Source: Haliscomenobacter sp. (GTDB lineage Bacteria; Bacteroidota; Bacteroidia; Chitinophagales; Saprospiraceae). From it: 64,000 nt of DNA. Both the position numbers and the translations under genes were made by a program. The notes under the pieces were generated by a model, which saw only the letters and a list, made by a program, of their open reading frames with translations, was not told where the DNA came from and did no database searches. Shown here piece by piece: positions 44,498-52,465 of the stretch. The stretch is taken from contig JADJHZ010000001.1 in the NCBI GenBank assembly GCA_016707205.1, forward strand, positions 62,001-126,000, given 5' to 3'. The first letter of the stretch is position 1. The number at the start of each line of letters is the position of its first letter.

Positions 44498-45820
44498 ATG
44501 AAAACCATCATAAAAATTTTGTCTATTGTCTTGTTTTTTCTTGCCAGTTCCTGCGAACTGGATTATGTGAATCCCAACGCCCCTTCGGATGCGCAGGTGC
44601 TTTCTACCAGGGAGGGAATGATCACCCTGAGTATTGGGATGAAGCAAGTGTACAGTGCGGCTGCCCTGGGCGAACTCATTTATACCACTGGTTCGACTGC
44701 CAGAGAGTTAAAAGGAGTAACGACGTTTACCAGCGTATTGGAAATCGAAGCTGGCGGCACCGCCTTGCCAACCTTTAACGGAAACATCTTCAGGCTATGG
44801 CAGCGGATGTTCCGGGTCATGGGGATGGCGGAAGATCTGATCGAAAACGCGCCAACGGTGCTTGCCTCCGACCCGGCAACGCTGAGCGGGGTAATGGCGC
44901 ACGCCCATTTATTTAAGGCGATGGCTTTGGGTGGACTGGCCACCGGATACGAGCAATTTCCTATCCAAACGGATGTGAGCGGGAAAGCCGTATTTTCGAC
45001 CCGTGTACAGGGCCTTACCGAAGCGGTGCGTCTGTTGGATGCCGCTGCGGCTTTGCTGGGCTCCACGCCGCCGTCGGCCGAATTCAACACCCGCGTGTTG
45101 GGACCCAACTTTGACTTGCTCAGCACGATCAATGCCTACCGTGCCCGGTATAATCTGATGCTGGGGAAAAACGCCGAGGCCCTGGCCGCCGCTAATCTGG
45201 TCAATCTAAATTCCAAATCACAGTTCGTCTTCAACGCTCAAAGCCCGAATCCGATATATCAGGAGATTCTGGTGTCCAAGAATTATTCGCCCAGAGACAA
45301 CTTCGGCTTGCCCTCGGGTCTGTTTGACGCAGCGGACGGCAGGTTGGGCTTTTTCCTGAGCACGCCGAACAGCACCGTAGGCGGAGAAACCCTGAAGACG
45401 CTCAAGGGGTTCTTCGACGCGATTGACAAACCCATTCCTGTATACACCCCGGATGAGGTTCGTCTGATGCGGGCGGAAGCTATTTTGAGAACCAACGGCA
45501 GCCTGGACGCGGCGTTGACGGATATTAATGCCGTCAGAACCCAGGCTTCAGGCGATCCTTTCGGAGTCCACGCCAACCTTCCGGCATATTCCGGTCCGGC
45601 GACCAACGCCGATCTGTTGCTGGAGGTGTACCGGCAGCGCTGCGCCGAATTGTTTCTGAGCGGTGTCCGCCTGGAAGACAGCCGCCGCTTCGGTCGCCCG
45701 GCGCCGCCAACCAATCTGAATCCCGTTCCGCTTTCGTTTGAGCGCAACCGCAATTTCTATCCCTACCCCGATCAGGAGCGGTTGACGAACCCAAATACGC
45801 CGGCTGATCCAGCCATTTAA
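44498..45820 (+). CDS. SusD/RagB-like surface lipoprotein (pair 2)
   Basis: A 440-residue lipoprotein with lipobox LASSC (Cys 19) followed by ELDYVNPNAPSD. The TPR-like helical body has FRLWQRMFRVMGMAEDLIENAP, and the C-terminal helices include VRLMRAEAILRTNGSLDAAL and YRQRCAELFLSGVRLEDSRRFG, the conserved SusD ending. It is shorter than pair-1 SusD. A good Rho-independent terminator lies just downstream, which closes the operon. Confidence 0.9.
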   Translation: MKTIIKILSIVLFFLASSCELDYVNPNAPSDAQVLSTREGMITLSIGMKQVYSAAALGELIYTTGSTARELKGVTTFTSVLEIEAGGTALPTFNGNIFRLWQRMFRVMGMAEDLIENAPTVLASDPATLSGVMAHAHLFKAMALGGLATGYEQFPIQTDVSGKAVFSTRVQGLTEAVRLLDAAAALLGSTPPSAEFNTRVLGPNFDLLSTINAYRARYNLMLGKNAEALAAANLVNLNSKSQFVFNAQSPNPIYQEILVSKNYSPRDNFGLPSGLFDAADGRLGFFLSTPNSTVGGETLKTLKGFFDAIDKPIPVYTPDEVRLMRAEAILRTNGSLDAALTDINAVRTQASGDPFGVHANLPAYSGPATNADLLLEVYRQRCAELFLSGVRLEDSRRFGRPAPPTNLNPVPLSFERNRNFYPYPDQERLTNPNTPADPAI

Positions 45821-45841
45821 GCGGGCGTGAGGCATAAGGCA

Positions 45842-45884
45842 AAAGGCGCAGGGTTGATAGCAATTGACCTTGCGCCTTTTTTTA
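45842..45884 (+). terminator. Rho-independent terminator of the SusC/SusD 2 operon
   Basis: The stem AAGGCGCAGG pairs with CCTTGCGCCTT (one bulge) around a 14-nt loop, followed by a run of seven T. It lies 22 bp after the SusD stop. Confidence 0.75.
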
Positions 45885-45885
45885 T

Positions 45886-45920
45886 AAGCTATCTCAAAAC
45901 CCAATCCAGGGTGTGAGCAG
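45886..45920. repeat. Dispersed AAGCTATCTCAAAAC...TCCAGGGTGTG element, copy 1
   Basis: AAGCTATCTCAAAAC, four to five variable bases, then TCCAGGGTGTGnGC. The same arrangement recurs at 61056-61090. It may be the end of an insertion sequence or MITE. Confidence 0.5.
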
Positions 45921-45960
45921 TATATTCTATAGTTTTGAGGCGGCTTCAAGTATCCCGGCA

Positions 45961-46378
45961 TTACCCATCCTCTACATCCTTTCACGAAGTACGAGGTACG
46001 ATTTACGAAGTACGAAGTATGATTTGCGAAGTACGGGTCTTACATCCTCTACATCCCCTACATCCTCTACATCCTTTCCATCCTTTCACGAAGTACGAGG
46101 TACGATTTACGAAGTACGAAGTATGATTTACGAAGTACGGGGCTTACATCCTCTACATCCCCTACATCCTTTCCATCCTTTCACGAAGTACGAGGTACGA
46201 TTTACGAAGTACGAAGTATGATTTACGAAGTACGGGGCTTACATCCTCTACATCCCCTACATCCTTTCCATCCTTTCACGAAGTACGAGGTACGATTTAC
46301 GAAGTACGAAGTATGATTTACGAAGTACGGGGCTTACATCCTTTACATCCTCTACAACCTTTCCATCCTTTCCATCCT
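45961..46378. repeat. ~95-bp minisatellite, four copies
   Basis: Units start with CACGAAGTACGAGGTACG at 45983, 46087, 46182 and 46277 (periods 104, 95, 95). Each unit joins a TACGAAGTA/TACGATT part to a TACATCCTC/CCATCCTTT part. The first unit has an extra CTACATCCT. The array fills the convergent gap of 530 bp after SusD 2 and runs into the 3' end of the next minus-strand gene. Apart from this array, the adjacent terminator and the short dispersed element, I see nothing else in that gap. Confidence 0.9.
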
Positions 46379-47275
46379 GACTACCTTAAATTTATTCGGA
46401 TAGACCGGCGTTTTCTCCGAAGCGATGATCAGGTTCCCGTCGGGAGTAAAGTCGATGGCTTCGAATTGAGAGGGGCGGAATCCATGGGCAATGCGTTTTT
46501 TCCTGATCTTGCCTTTGGTGAAATCCGTTCCGGGAAAGCCGGAAAGGAAGAAAACCGTTGTCCGCGATTTGGGAATGAGGCCAAGGGAAAAGTTGTAAAA
46601 ATAGGAAAGAATGGCCACCGTATTTCCATCGGGTGAAATGGCCGCACCGGTAACCACCCGCTTGGGCAGCAGCATACTATCTAGTAGTCGGGCAGTATAA
46701 ATCCCTGGTTTTGATGGAACTACATAATGTTTGGTGAAGTAGTTTCCAACCCGTAACCGGTTTTTCGAGAACAAATGCAGAGAATCTCCAAAATAGAAAA
46801 AGCCCTCCATGTCGAAATTGCAGGCCGAGGGGGGGGGGGGGAAGGCATTTTGGTCGGGGTAGTTAAAAAGGATGCTGTCCACTTGGGCTGTTTTGGGGTC
46901 GTAAATATAAATCCGTAGATTTTTCCGCTGATTTCGGTTGTTTCCAAAGTCTCCGATGTAAATCCTTCCCTGGGAATCCCTTGCCAGGTCTTCCCAATCT
47001 TCATTCTGGACTTTTGCAATGGGTACTTCTTTAAGAAGATTCCCCGCCCGATCGGTGCAGTATAGCACCGGACCGGCGCCGCTGTCGTTGTGCCACCACA
47101 GGCTATCCGGCGAGGAGATCGCCAAGCCGGATACTTCCGGTAAGAAATCAGGTAATCGCACGTGTTTTTTCTGGGCTTTGACAGGAAGGAAAGCGCTTAG
47201 GCAACAAACAATGCCTAACAGCAGACGCCCCAATTGGAGGGAATTAGTCCCACTCCAGTGACAGGTGTGTTTCAT
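46352..47275 (-). CDS. Secreted beta-propeller protein, unknown function, with a 13-C coding tract
   Basis: A 307-residue exported protein (signal about 1-35, ending VKAQ). The body starts LPDFLPEVSGLAISSPDSLWWHNDSG and has NEDWEDLARDSQGRIYIGDFG and FDMEGFFYFGDSLHLFSKNR, a pattern shared with esterase-like-activity-of-phytase and SdiA-regulated-type propellers. No catalytic residues can be assigned. A run of 13 C on the coding strand (46829-46841) encodes PPPP within FPPPPSACNF. The last eight residues (RMERMERL) and the stop come from the adjacent repeat. It may belong with the downstream nuclease/receptor locus, but it is transcribed away from it. Confidence 0.75.
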   Translation of the reverse strand: MKHTCHWSGTNSLQLGRLLLGIVCCLSAFLPVKAQKKHVRLPDFLPEVSGLAISSPDSLWWHNDSGAGPVLYCTDRAGNLLKEVPIAKVQNEDWEDLARDSQGRIYIGDFGNNRNQRKNLRIYIYDPKTAQVDSILFNYPDQNAFPPPPSACNFDMEGFFYFGDSLHLFSKNRLRVGNYFTKHYVVPSKPGIYTARLLDSMLLPKRVVTGAAISPDGNTVAILSYFYNFSLGLIPKSRTTVFFLSGFPGTDFTKGKIRKKRIAHGFRPSQFEAIDFTPDGNLIIASEKTPVYPNKFKVVRMERMERL

Positions 47276-47627
47276 TGGGAAGATTGTTATACTTTATTGT
47301 AATATAATTATACTCAGTTAAATTTTTCTTTCAAATATTTTTTTCCAAAAAAAATAAAGAATTACTGCTCCAGGTTAAGTTCCATTAAGACAAGCCCTAG
47401 AAGCGCTTTCATCACTTCGCTCAGGTTGTGGGCGTCCCCTGATACCCTTTTTGAACCTAATCTTGTAGGGGAGGGAGCGTCCTGCCGGCCTTCTCAAAAG
47501 AAAACTTCCAAAAGGTTACAATAAATTAACCCAAATCGTTTTGATAACCCTGCCTACAAACCTACTTTTATAGTTCGCATTCCAAATAACTGATTGACCA
47601 TCAATTTTTTAAAAAATCCGATCCGAT
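47276..47627. other. Intergenic region between divergent genes
   Basis: 352 bp without an ORF. The first ~90 bp are very AT-rich and may hold the minus-strand promoter. The plus-strand promoter is at 47540-47570. I see no RNA gene. Confidence 0.6.
47540..47570 (+). promoter_or_regulatory. Bacteroidota-type promoter for the lamin-tail/T9SS gene
   Basis: TTTG at 47540-47543, 19-nt spacer, TACTTTTA at 47563-47570 (one base from TAnnTTTG). It lies 57 nt before the ATG at 47628. Confidence 0.55.
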
Positions 47628-50600
47628 ATGAAGCATTTTCTCCGCATGCTTGGGCTGGTTTTGTGCCTGTTTCCATTCACTCTCTTTGCCCAGAACACAG
47701 GCGATCTGGCGTTCGTAGGGTTTGATGCCGATGGCAACGACAACTTTGCCATCGTTACCTTTGTCGAACTTCCGGCAAATGCCACATATTACTTTGCAGA
47801 CAAGTCCTGGACCGGGACCGCTTTTGCTACCAACGAAGGTACGTTGATCTGGAATACGGGCTCAAGCCCCATTCCTGCAGGCGCCGTCATTGCCTTTTAT
47901 AACACCAGTAATCCTTCGACTACTTCGGCGACCCGGGGAACGGTAACGAGTCCTGATCTTGCTCTTAGCGCCAGTAACGAAGGGATTTTCCTCTTCATTG
48001 GAACCGATTCGATCTCTCCAACCAAATTCCTGGCGGCGGTAGGTAATGCCAATGTGGCTTCCGCTTTTGGCAACCTGGATAATACAGGCTTATCCGCTGG
48101 TTCTACAGCCATTGTTCTTACAGCCGGCATCGACGTTGGGGTCTACACCGGCCCTCGCACCGGACTGGATGCCAGCGGGTACGTTGCCGCTTTGAACGAT
48201 ATTGCCAAAAACTGGATTTTTCAGGACGGAACCGGCAACCAGAACACGGATGGTACTCCTCCGGACATCCCCTTTGATACGACCCATTTTGTCTTATCCC
48301 TTACCGACAACACGGCGCCTGCAGTAGCAGCGGTGTCTATTGAATCCGCGGGCCAATGGAATGTCCGCTTCAGCGAGGGGGTTAACAATACGGCCATCAA
48401 CCCCGCTAATTACTTGATCCAGCCGGCGTTGACCATCGATTCCGTGGTCTACGATGCGGGTTCGAATACCGTAAAGGTCTTTCACTTCCCTATGGATAAC
48501 GGGGTAGATTATACCCTTACGGTCTCGAATATTGCCGATGCGGCAGGTAACGTTATGGCTGCCCCGTTTGTGAGCGGGAGGCTGGTATTCAACACGACCA
48601 ATCCGGATTTGCGCATCACCGAGATCATGTACAACCCCCCGGCTGCAGTGGATTCGCTGGAGTTTATTGAAATATACAATTCTGGTAGCCAGACTGCCAT
48701 ACTGGGCGGTTTGGAGTTGAAAGACCAGAACCCCCAGACCGGAGCGGTCGGGCAGATCAATCTGTTATTTCCTTCTCTGACCTTGTCGCCAGGCGAAATC
48801 GTTTTGGTCGCTCCGGATGGGGAAGGTGCAAAGAACTTTTTCGGAAAAGACTTTATCGGCCTGGCCTTCATCGGCAATGCCCTGGGCAACGGCGGGGAAG
48901 CGTTGGTGATCCGGAACAGCATCAAGGAAGTGATCGATTCGGTCAATTACGACGACGTCAGCCCATGGCCCACCTCTCCGGATGGCGCAGGCCCTTCGCT
49001 CGAACTAAAACGCCTGGACGCCAACGCCAACAACGGCGTCAATTGGAAGCCGTCTACCACGTTGGCCGGGCAGGTAAACTCCGTGAACGCTTTTGCATCG
49101 CCAGGAGTGTTTGTCCCTGTGGTTAACTCCAGCGTTTCCTTTGAAAAGAACTTCGCCATTTTCAACGAAGGGCTACAGGGCGCGCGGATTTTGGTCAAAA
49201 TGGACCAGGCGCCCCAGCAGGACGTGAAGGCGGTGATTGAAGTTGTGGATTTTACCGCCAAAGCGGGCAATGATTTTACCCTTCTTGCAGACACCCTGTT
49301 ATTTCCAAAGGATTCCTCGGCTTCTAAGACCCTTTTCCTGGACATCCTGGAAAACAGCCTGCCGGAGCCTGACCGCTATTTCGGATTGCGGATCAAATCG
49401 GTGGATGGAGGCCTTTTTGGCGACGTTAAGGAACTGGTAGCCTATATCAAGGACAACGACCAACCTGCCATACCGCCTGCGGAGGATCTAACGCTTTCCT
49501 ATTCCGGAAGCTACGCTATTGGCGCGGGCGCTTCGGCGGAGATCGTGGCCTATGATCCGGCCTCCAAACGCCTGTTTGTAGTCAACTCGCTTCAGAACAA
49601 GCTGGAAATACTCAGCTTTGGCAGCTTGGGTTCGGTTGGAAAAGTGAAAACCATTGACATGTCGGCCTTCGGGATCGGGATTCAGAGCGTGGCCGTTAAA
49701 AACGGATTGGTTGCCGCTGCCGTGGACGGACCGAATTTCGGAAACGGGAAGGCCGTTTTCTTTAATACGGATGGGGACGTCCAGGCCCAGGTGGAAGTAG
49801 GCAACCTCCCGGACATGATCACGTTTACCCCCGATAGAAAGCGGGTACTTACCGCCAATGAAGGCCAGCCCAATAGCGCCTATACCATCGATCCGGAAGG
49901 TTCGGTTTCGGTCATCAACCTGCCAGCAGATATAAAGACGTTGCAGCAAAGCGATGTGACCACGGTTGGGTTCAACGCTTTCGATGCACAAATCGAAACC
50001 CTGCGCGCTGCAGGCGTCCGGATTTTCGGCCCCAACGCTACGGTTTCCAAAGACCTGGAACCGGAGTACATTGCGTTTTCTGAGGATGGAAACACAGCCT
50101 ACGTAACGCTTCAGGAAAATAACGCCCTGGGCGTTATTGACCTCCAAACGCTCAAGGCAACCGTCATTCTTCCTCTCGGATATAAAGACCATTCGCTTCC
50201 TCAGAACGCCCTGGATGTATCGGATCAAAGCGGGGAAATTCTTTTCGCCAATTATCCCATTCTGGGAGCGTATATGCCGGATGCCATTACCTCGTATAGC
50301 GTTGGAGGTAAAGGCTATTTGATCACCGCGAACGAAGGGGATGCCCGGGAATACGACCCTCTAACCGAAGAACTCCGCTTTGGATTTGTAGAGTATGTCC
50401 TGGACTCGGCGGCATTTCCCAATGGCTCTATGTTGAAACAATCCGCCCTGGGCCGGCTCACCATGACCAACCAGACGGGCGATACCGATAAGGACGGGGA
50501 TTTTGATAAGGCGTACACCCTGGGCGGCCGGTCGTTCAGCATTTGGGACAGCGAAGGCAAACTGGTTTTTGACAGCGGCGACCAGTTCGAACGGATCACC

Positions 50601-51200
50601 GCTGCGGATCCCACCTACGGTCCCATTTTTAACGCCAGCAACGACAACCAGAACAAAAAGAATCGCAGCGATAACAAGGGCCCGGAACCGGAAGGCGTAG
50701 TTACCGCCCTGATCAATGGCGCTCAATTTGCCTTTATTTCTTTGGAACGGATTGGAGGCGTGATGGTATACAATATCTCCAACCCTCAAGCGCCTTATTT
50801 TGTCCAGTATATCAACAACCGGGGTGTGACCCAGGAAAGCGGCGACCTCGGTCCGGAAGGGATCATTTACATTTCTGCAGAAGATAGTCCAAATGATACT
50901 GCCATGGTGATTGTAGCCAACGAAATTAGCGGAACGCTAACGTTTTACAGTCTGGAGGGAGTGGTTACCTCCGTGCGCAATCCCTTCCGCTCCGCACAAA
51001 CCATGAAGGCATTCCCCAACCCGGCTAGCGACATGGTCTTCCTGGAGTCTATCAGCGATTATCAGGTGATTGACCAATTGGGCAGGGTAGTGCTGACCGT
51101 GGAAAACCAGGATAGGATTACCGTTCATTCCCTGACAGCAGGCAGCTACGTCGTTCGCCGGAAAGATGGGGCTGTAGCGAAAATGGTGATTAGGGATTAG
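47628..51200 (+). CDS. Multidomain secreted protein: lamin-tail domain, choice-of-anchor I propeller, T9SS tail
   Basis: A 1190-residue protein. After a signal peptide (about 1-22) comes a beta domain (22-230, TGDLAFVGFDADGNDNF), an Ig-like domain (230-325) and a lamin-tail domain (about 328-450, ITEIMYNPPAAVDSLEFIEI). A Calx-beta-like domain (about 500-610) is followed by a large propeller of the choice-of-anchor I type (about 620-1115: VTANEGQPNSAY-like LTANEGQ, LEPEYIAFSEDGNTAYVTL, ITANEGDAREY, GPEPEGVV). A type A sorting domain closes it (1125-1190, AFPNPASDMVFL), so it is exported and surface-fixed by the type IX system. Choice-of-anchor I proteins are often linked to alkaline-phosphatase/nuclease-type enzymes. 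Here it converges with an EEP-family enzyme, which supports that link. No frameshift; the last codons run into the GGGAGCA repeat. Confidence 0.88.
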   Translation: MKHFLRMLGLVLCLFPFTLFAQNTGDLAFVGFDADGNDNFAIVTFVELPANATYYFADKSWTGTAFATNEGTLIWNTGSSPIPAGAVIAFYNTSNPSTTSATRGTVTSPDLALSASNEGIFLFIGTDSISPTKFLAAVGNANVASAFGNLDNTGLSAGSTAIVLTAGIDVGVYTGPRTGLDASGYVAALNDIAKNWIFQDGTGNQNTDGTPPDIPFDTTHFVLSLTDNTAPAVAAVSIESAGQWNVRFSEGVNNTAINPANYLIQPALTIDSVVYDAGSNTVKVFHFPMDNGVDYTLTVSNIADAAGNVMAAPFVSGRLVFNTTNPDLRITEIMYNPPAAVDSLEFIEIYNSGSQTAILGGLELKDQNPQTGAVGQINLLFPSLTLSPGEIVLVAPDGEGAKNFFGKDFIGLAFIGNALGNGGEALVIRNSIKEVIDSVNYDDVSPWPTSPDGAGPSLELKRLDANANNGVNWKPSTTLAGQVNSVNAFASPGVFVPVVNSSVSFEKNFAIFNEGLQGARILVKMDQAPQQDVKAVIEVVDFTAKAGNDFTLLADTLLFPKDSSASKTLFLDILENSLPEPDRYFGLRIKSVDGGLFGDVKELVAYIKDNDQPAIPPAEDLTLSYSGSYAIGAGASAEIVAYDPASKRLFVVNSLQNKLEILSFGSLGSVGKVKTIDMSAFGIGIQSVAVKNGLVAAAVDGPNFGNGKAVFFNTDGDVQAQVEVGNLPDMITFTPDRKRVLTANEGQPNSAYTIDPEGSVSVINLPADIKTLQQSDVTTVGFNAFDAQIETLRAAGVRIFGPNATVSKDLEPEYIAFSEDGNTAYVTLQENNALGVIDLQTLKATVILPLGYKDHSLPQNALDVSDQSGEILFANYPILGAYMPDAITSYSVGGKGYLITANEGDAREYDPLTEELRFGFVEYVLDSAAFPNGSMLKQSALGRLTMTNQTGDTDKDGDFDKAYTLGGRSFSIWDSEGKLVFDSGDQFERITAADPTYGPIFNASNDNQNKKNRSDNKGPEPEGVVTALINGAQFAFISLERIGGVMVYNISNPQAPYFVQYINNRGVTQESGDLGPEGIIYISAEDSPNDTAMVIVANEISGTLTFYSLEGVVTSVRNPFRSAQTMKAFPNPASDMVFLESISDYQVIDQLGRVVLTVENQDRITVHSLTAGSYVVRRKDGAVAKMVIRD

Positions 51201-51272
51201 GGAGATTAGGGAGCAGGGAGCAGGGAGCAGGGAGTAAAATTTGCTCCCTGCTCCCTGCTCCCTGCTCCCTCA
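51201..51272. repeat. GGGAGCA / TGCTCCC inverted tandem repeat
   Basis: (GGGAGCA)n and (TGCTCCC)n arms surround GTAAAATT, forming a strong hairpin between convergent genes. Same family as 33600-33706 and 59588-59729. Confidence 0.85.
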
Positions 51273-51274
51273 AA

Positions 51275-52330
51275 TCAATTTACTTTTTTCACCAGCGAAA
51301 CAAACACCGGGAAGTGGTCGCTATATCCGTTTAAGTATTCTCCCCCTGCAAACGTGCGGAGGGGGTATCCGCGAAAGGGGCCGCTGGTTTGGCACATATA
51401 CGGCGGATTGAACACTTTGGCCTGGAAAAACCGGTATCCCTGCGCTTTTTGGTCGGCGATGCCAGCGCTGAGGAGGATCTGATCAAACAGGTTCCAGGCA
51501 TCGCGGTAGGCGAGGGTGCCTAGTCCTTTTTTGTAGTAGTCGTACATAGGGTTGAACATGGCGCCTATGCCGGCTTCTGCCGGGCTTTTCTTTGCGTTAA
51601 GCACCTCTTTGACGCTCGGGCTGACGGGGTCGTCGTTGAGGTCGCCCATGACCAATACTTTCACGGCGGGGTCGATGCGCTGCAGGGAATCAATGACCTT
51701 TTTGCACAGCATGGCAGCGGCGTTGCGGAGGGGCTGGGTCGCTTTCTCCCCTCCGCTCCGGGAAGGCCAATGGTTAACCAGAACATGCAAAGGCTCTCCG
51801 TCGAAAAGTCCGCGGACGTAAAGGATGTCGCGCGTGCCGCGGACCTCTCCGTTGGAGGCGTAGGAGGCCATGGGGATGGTCTGGCTGGAGGTGACCTGGA
51901 AATATTTGGCCTGGTACAGGAGGGCCACGTCAATGCCTCTGGGGTCTGGAGAATCGAAATGGACGATCTGGTAATTTCTGGCAGCTACTTTTTCCTGCCG
52001 GGCAAAATCTTCCAGAACGCCGCGGTTTTCGATTTCGGCAACTCCGAGCAGGGCAAGCCCATCGGGACTTTGGTCGGAGCCGATCTCAGAAATAACCTGG
52101 GAGAGCTTTCTCAGTTTTTCCTGGTAGCGTTCCTTCGTCCAGCCGTTAAGGCCGGAAGGCGTGAATTCGGCATCGTCGGTATCCGGGCTGTCGATCGGGT
52201 CAAAGAGGTTTTCAAAGTTGTAGAACCCCACCAGGGCAAGCCGGTACTTGTCCTGGGAAAATACTGGAAGGCTGGCGATGAAAAAAAACAGCGCCAGCAA
52301 AATGGTGGAAGGATGTAAAGCGTTTCTCAT
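51275..52330 (-). CDS. Secreted endonuclease/exonuclease/phosphatase (EEP) family enzyme
   Basis: A 351-residue exported protein with signal peptide (about 1-25, ending VFSQ). The DNase I-like fold is complete: FYNFENLFD (Asn and metal Glu), LLGVAEIEN (metal Glu), VLVNHWPSR (catalytic His), VLVMGDLNDDP (Asp/Asn) and NGYSDHFPVFVSL (Asp-His). The family cuts phosphodiester or phosphomonoester bonds in nucleic acids, lipids or inositol phosphates. The close relatives with NFENLFD and NHWPSR are secreted nucleases. It is divergent from the TonB receptor across 135 bp and convergent with the lamin-tail protein, suggesting one functional locus for external DNA or phosphoester use. Confidence 0.9.
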   Translation of the reverse strand: MRNALHPSTILLALFFFIASLPVFSQDKYRLALVGFYNFENLFDPIDSPDTDDAEFTPSGLNGWTKERYQEKLRKLSQVISEIGSDQSPDGLALLGVAEIENRGVLEDFARQEKVAARNYQIVHFDSPDPRGIDVALLYQAKYFQVTSSQTIPMASYASNGEVRGTRDILYVRGLFDGEPLHVLVNHWPSRSGGEKATQPLRNAAAMLCKKVIDSLQRIDPAVKVLVMGDLNDDPVSPSVKEVLNAKKSPAEAGIGAMFNPMYDYYKKGLGTLAYRDAWNLFDQILLSAGIADQKAQGYRFFQAKVFNPPYMCQTSGPFRGYPLRTFAGGEYLNGYSDHFPVFVSLVKKVN

Positions 52331-52392
52331 GCGTTTATTTTTGGCTCCTAACGTTAGAATGGCCGCAAATCTGATAAATCCGTTTCAAGTTT

Positions 52393-52424
52393 TTTGTGAA
52401 TTCCGCAAAATGGTTTCAGCTTTG
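52393..52424 (+). promoter_or_regulatory. Bacteroidota-type promoter for the TonB receptor
   Basis: TTTG (52393-52396), 20-nt spacer, CAGCTTTG (52417-52424; one base from TAnnTTTG). It lies 41 nt before the ATG at 52466, in the divergent gap shared with the EEP gene. Confidence 0.5.
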
Positions 52425-52465
52425 TGCCGAATAATTCAACAACATCTATAACCCAAAGCGCACTT

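Noticed and set aside
45961..46378. CRISPR-like array
   Set aside because: Units are nearly identical throughout with no unique spacers, no 25-40 bp repeat/spacer alternation and no cas genes nearby; it is a minisatellite.
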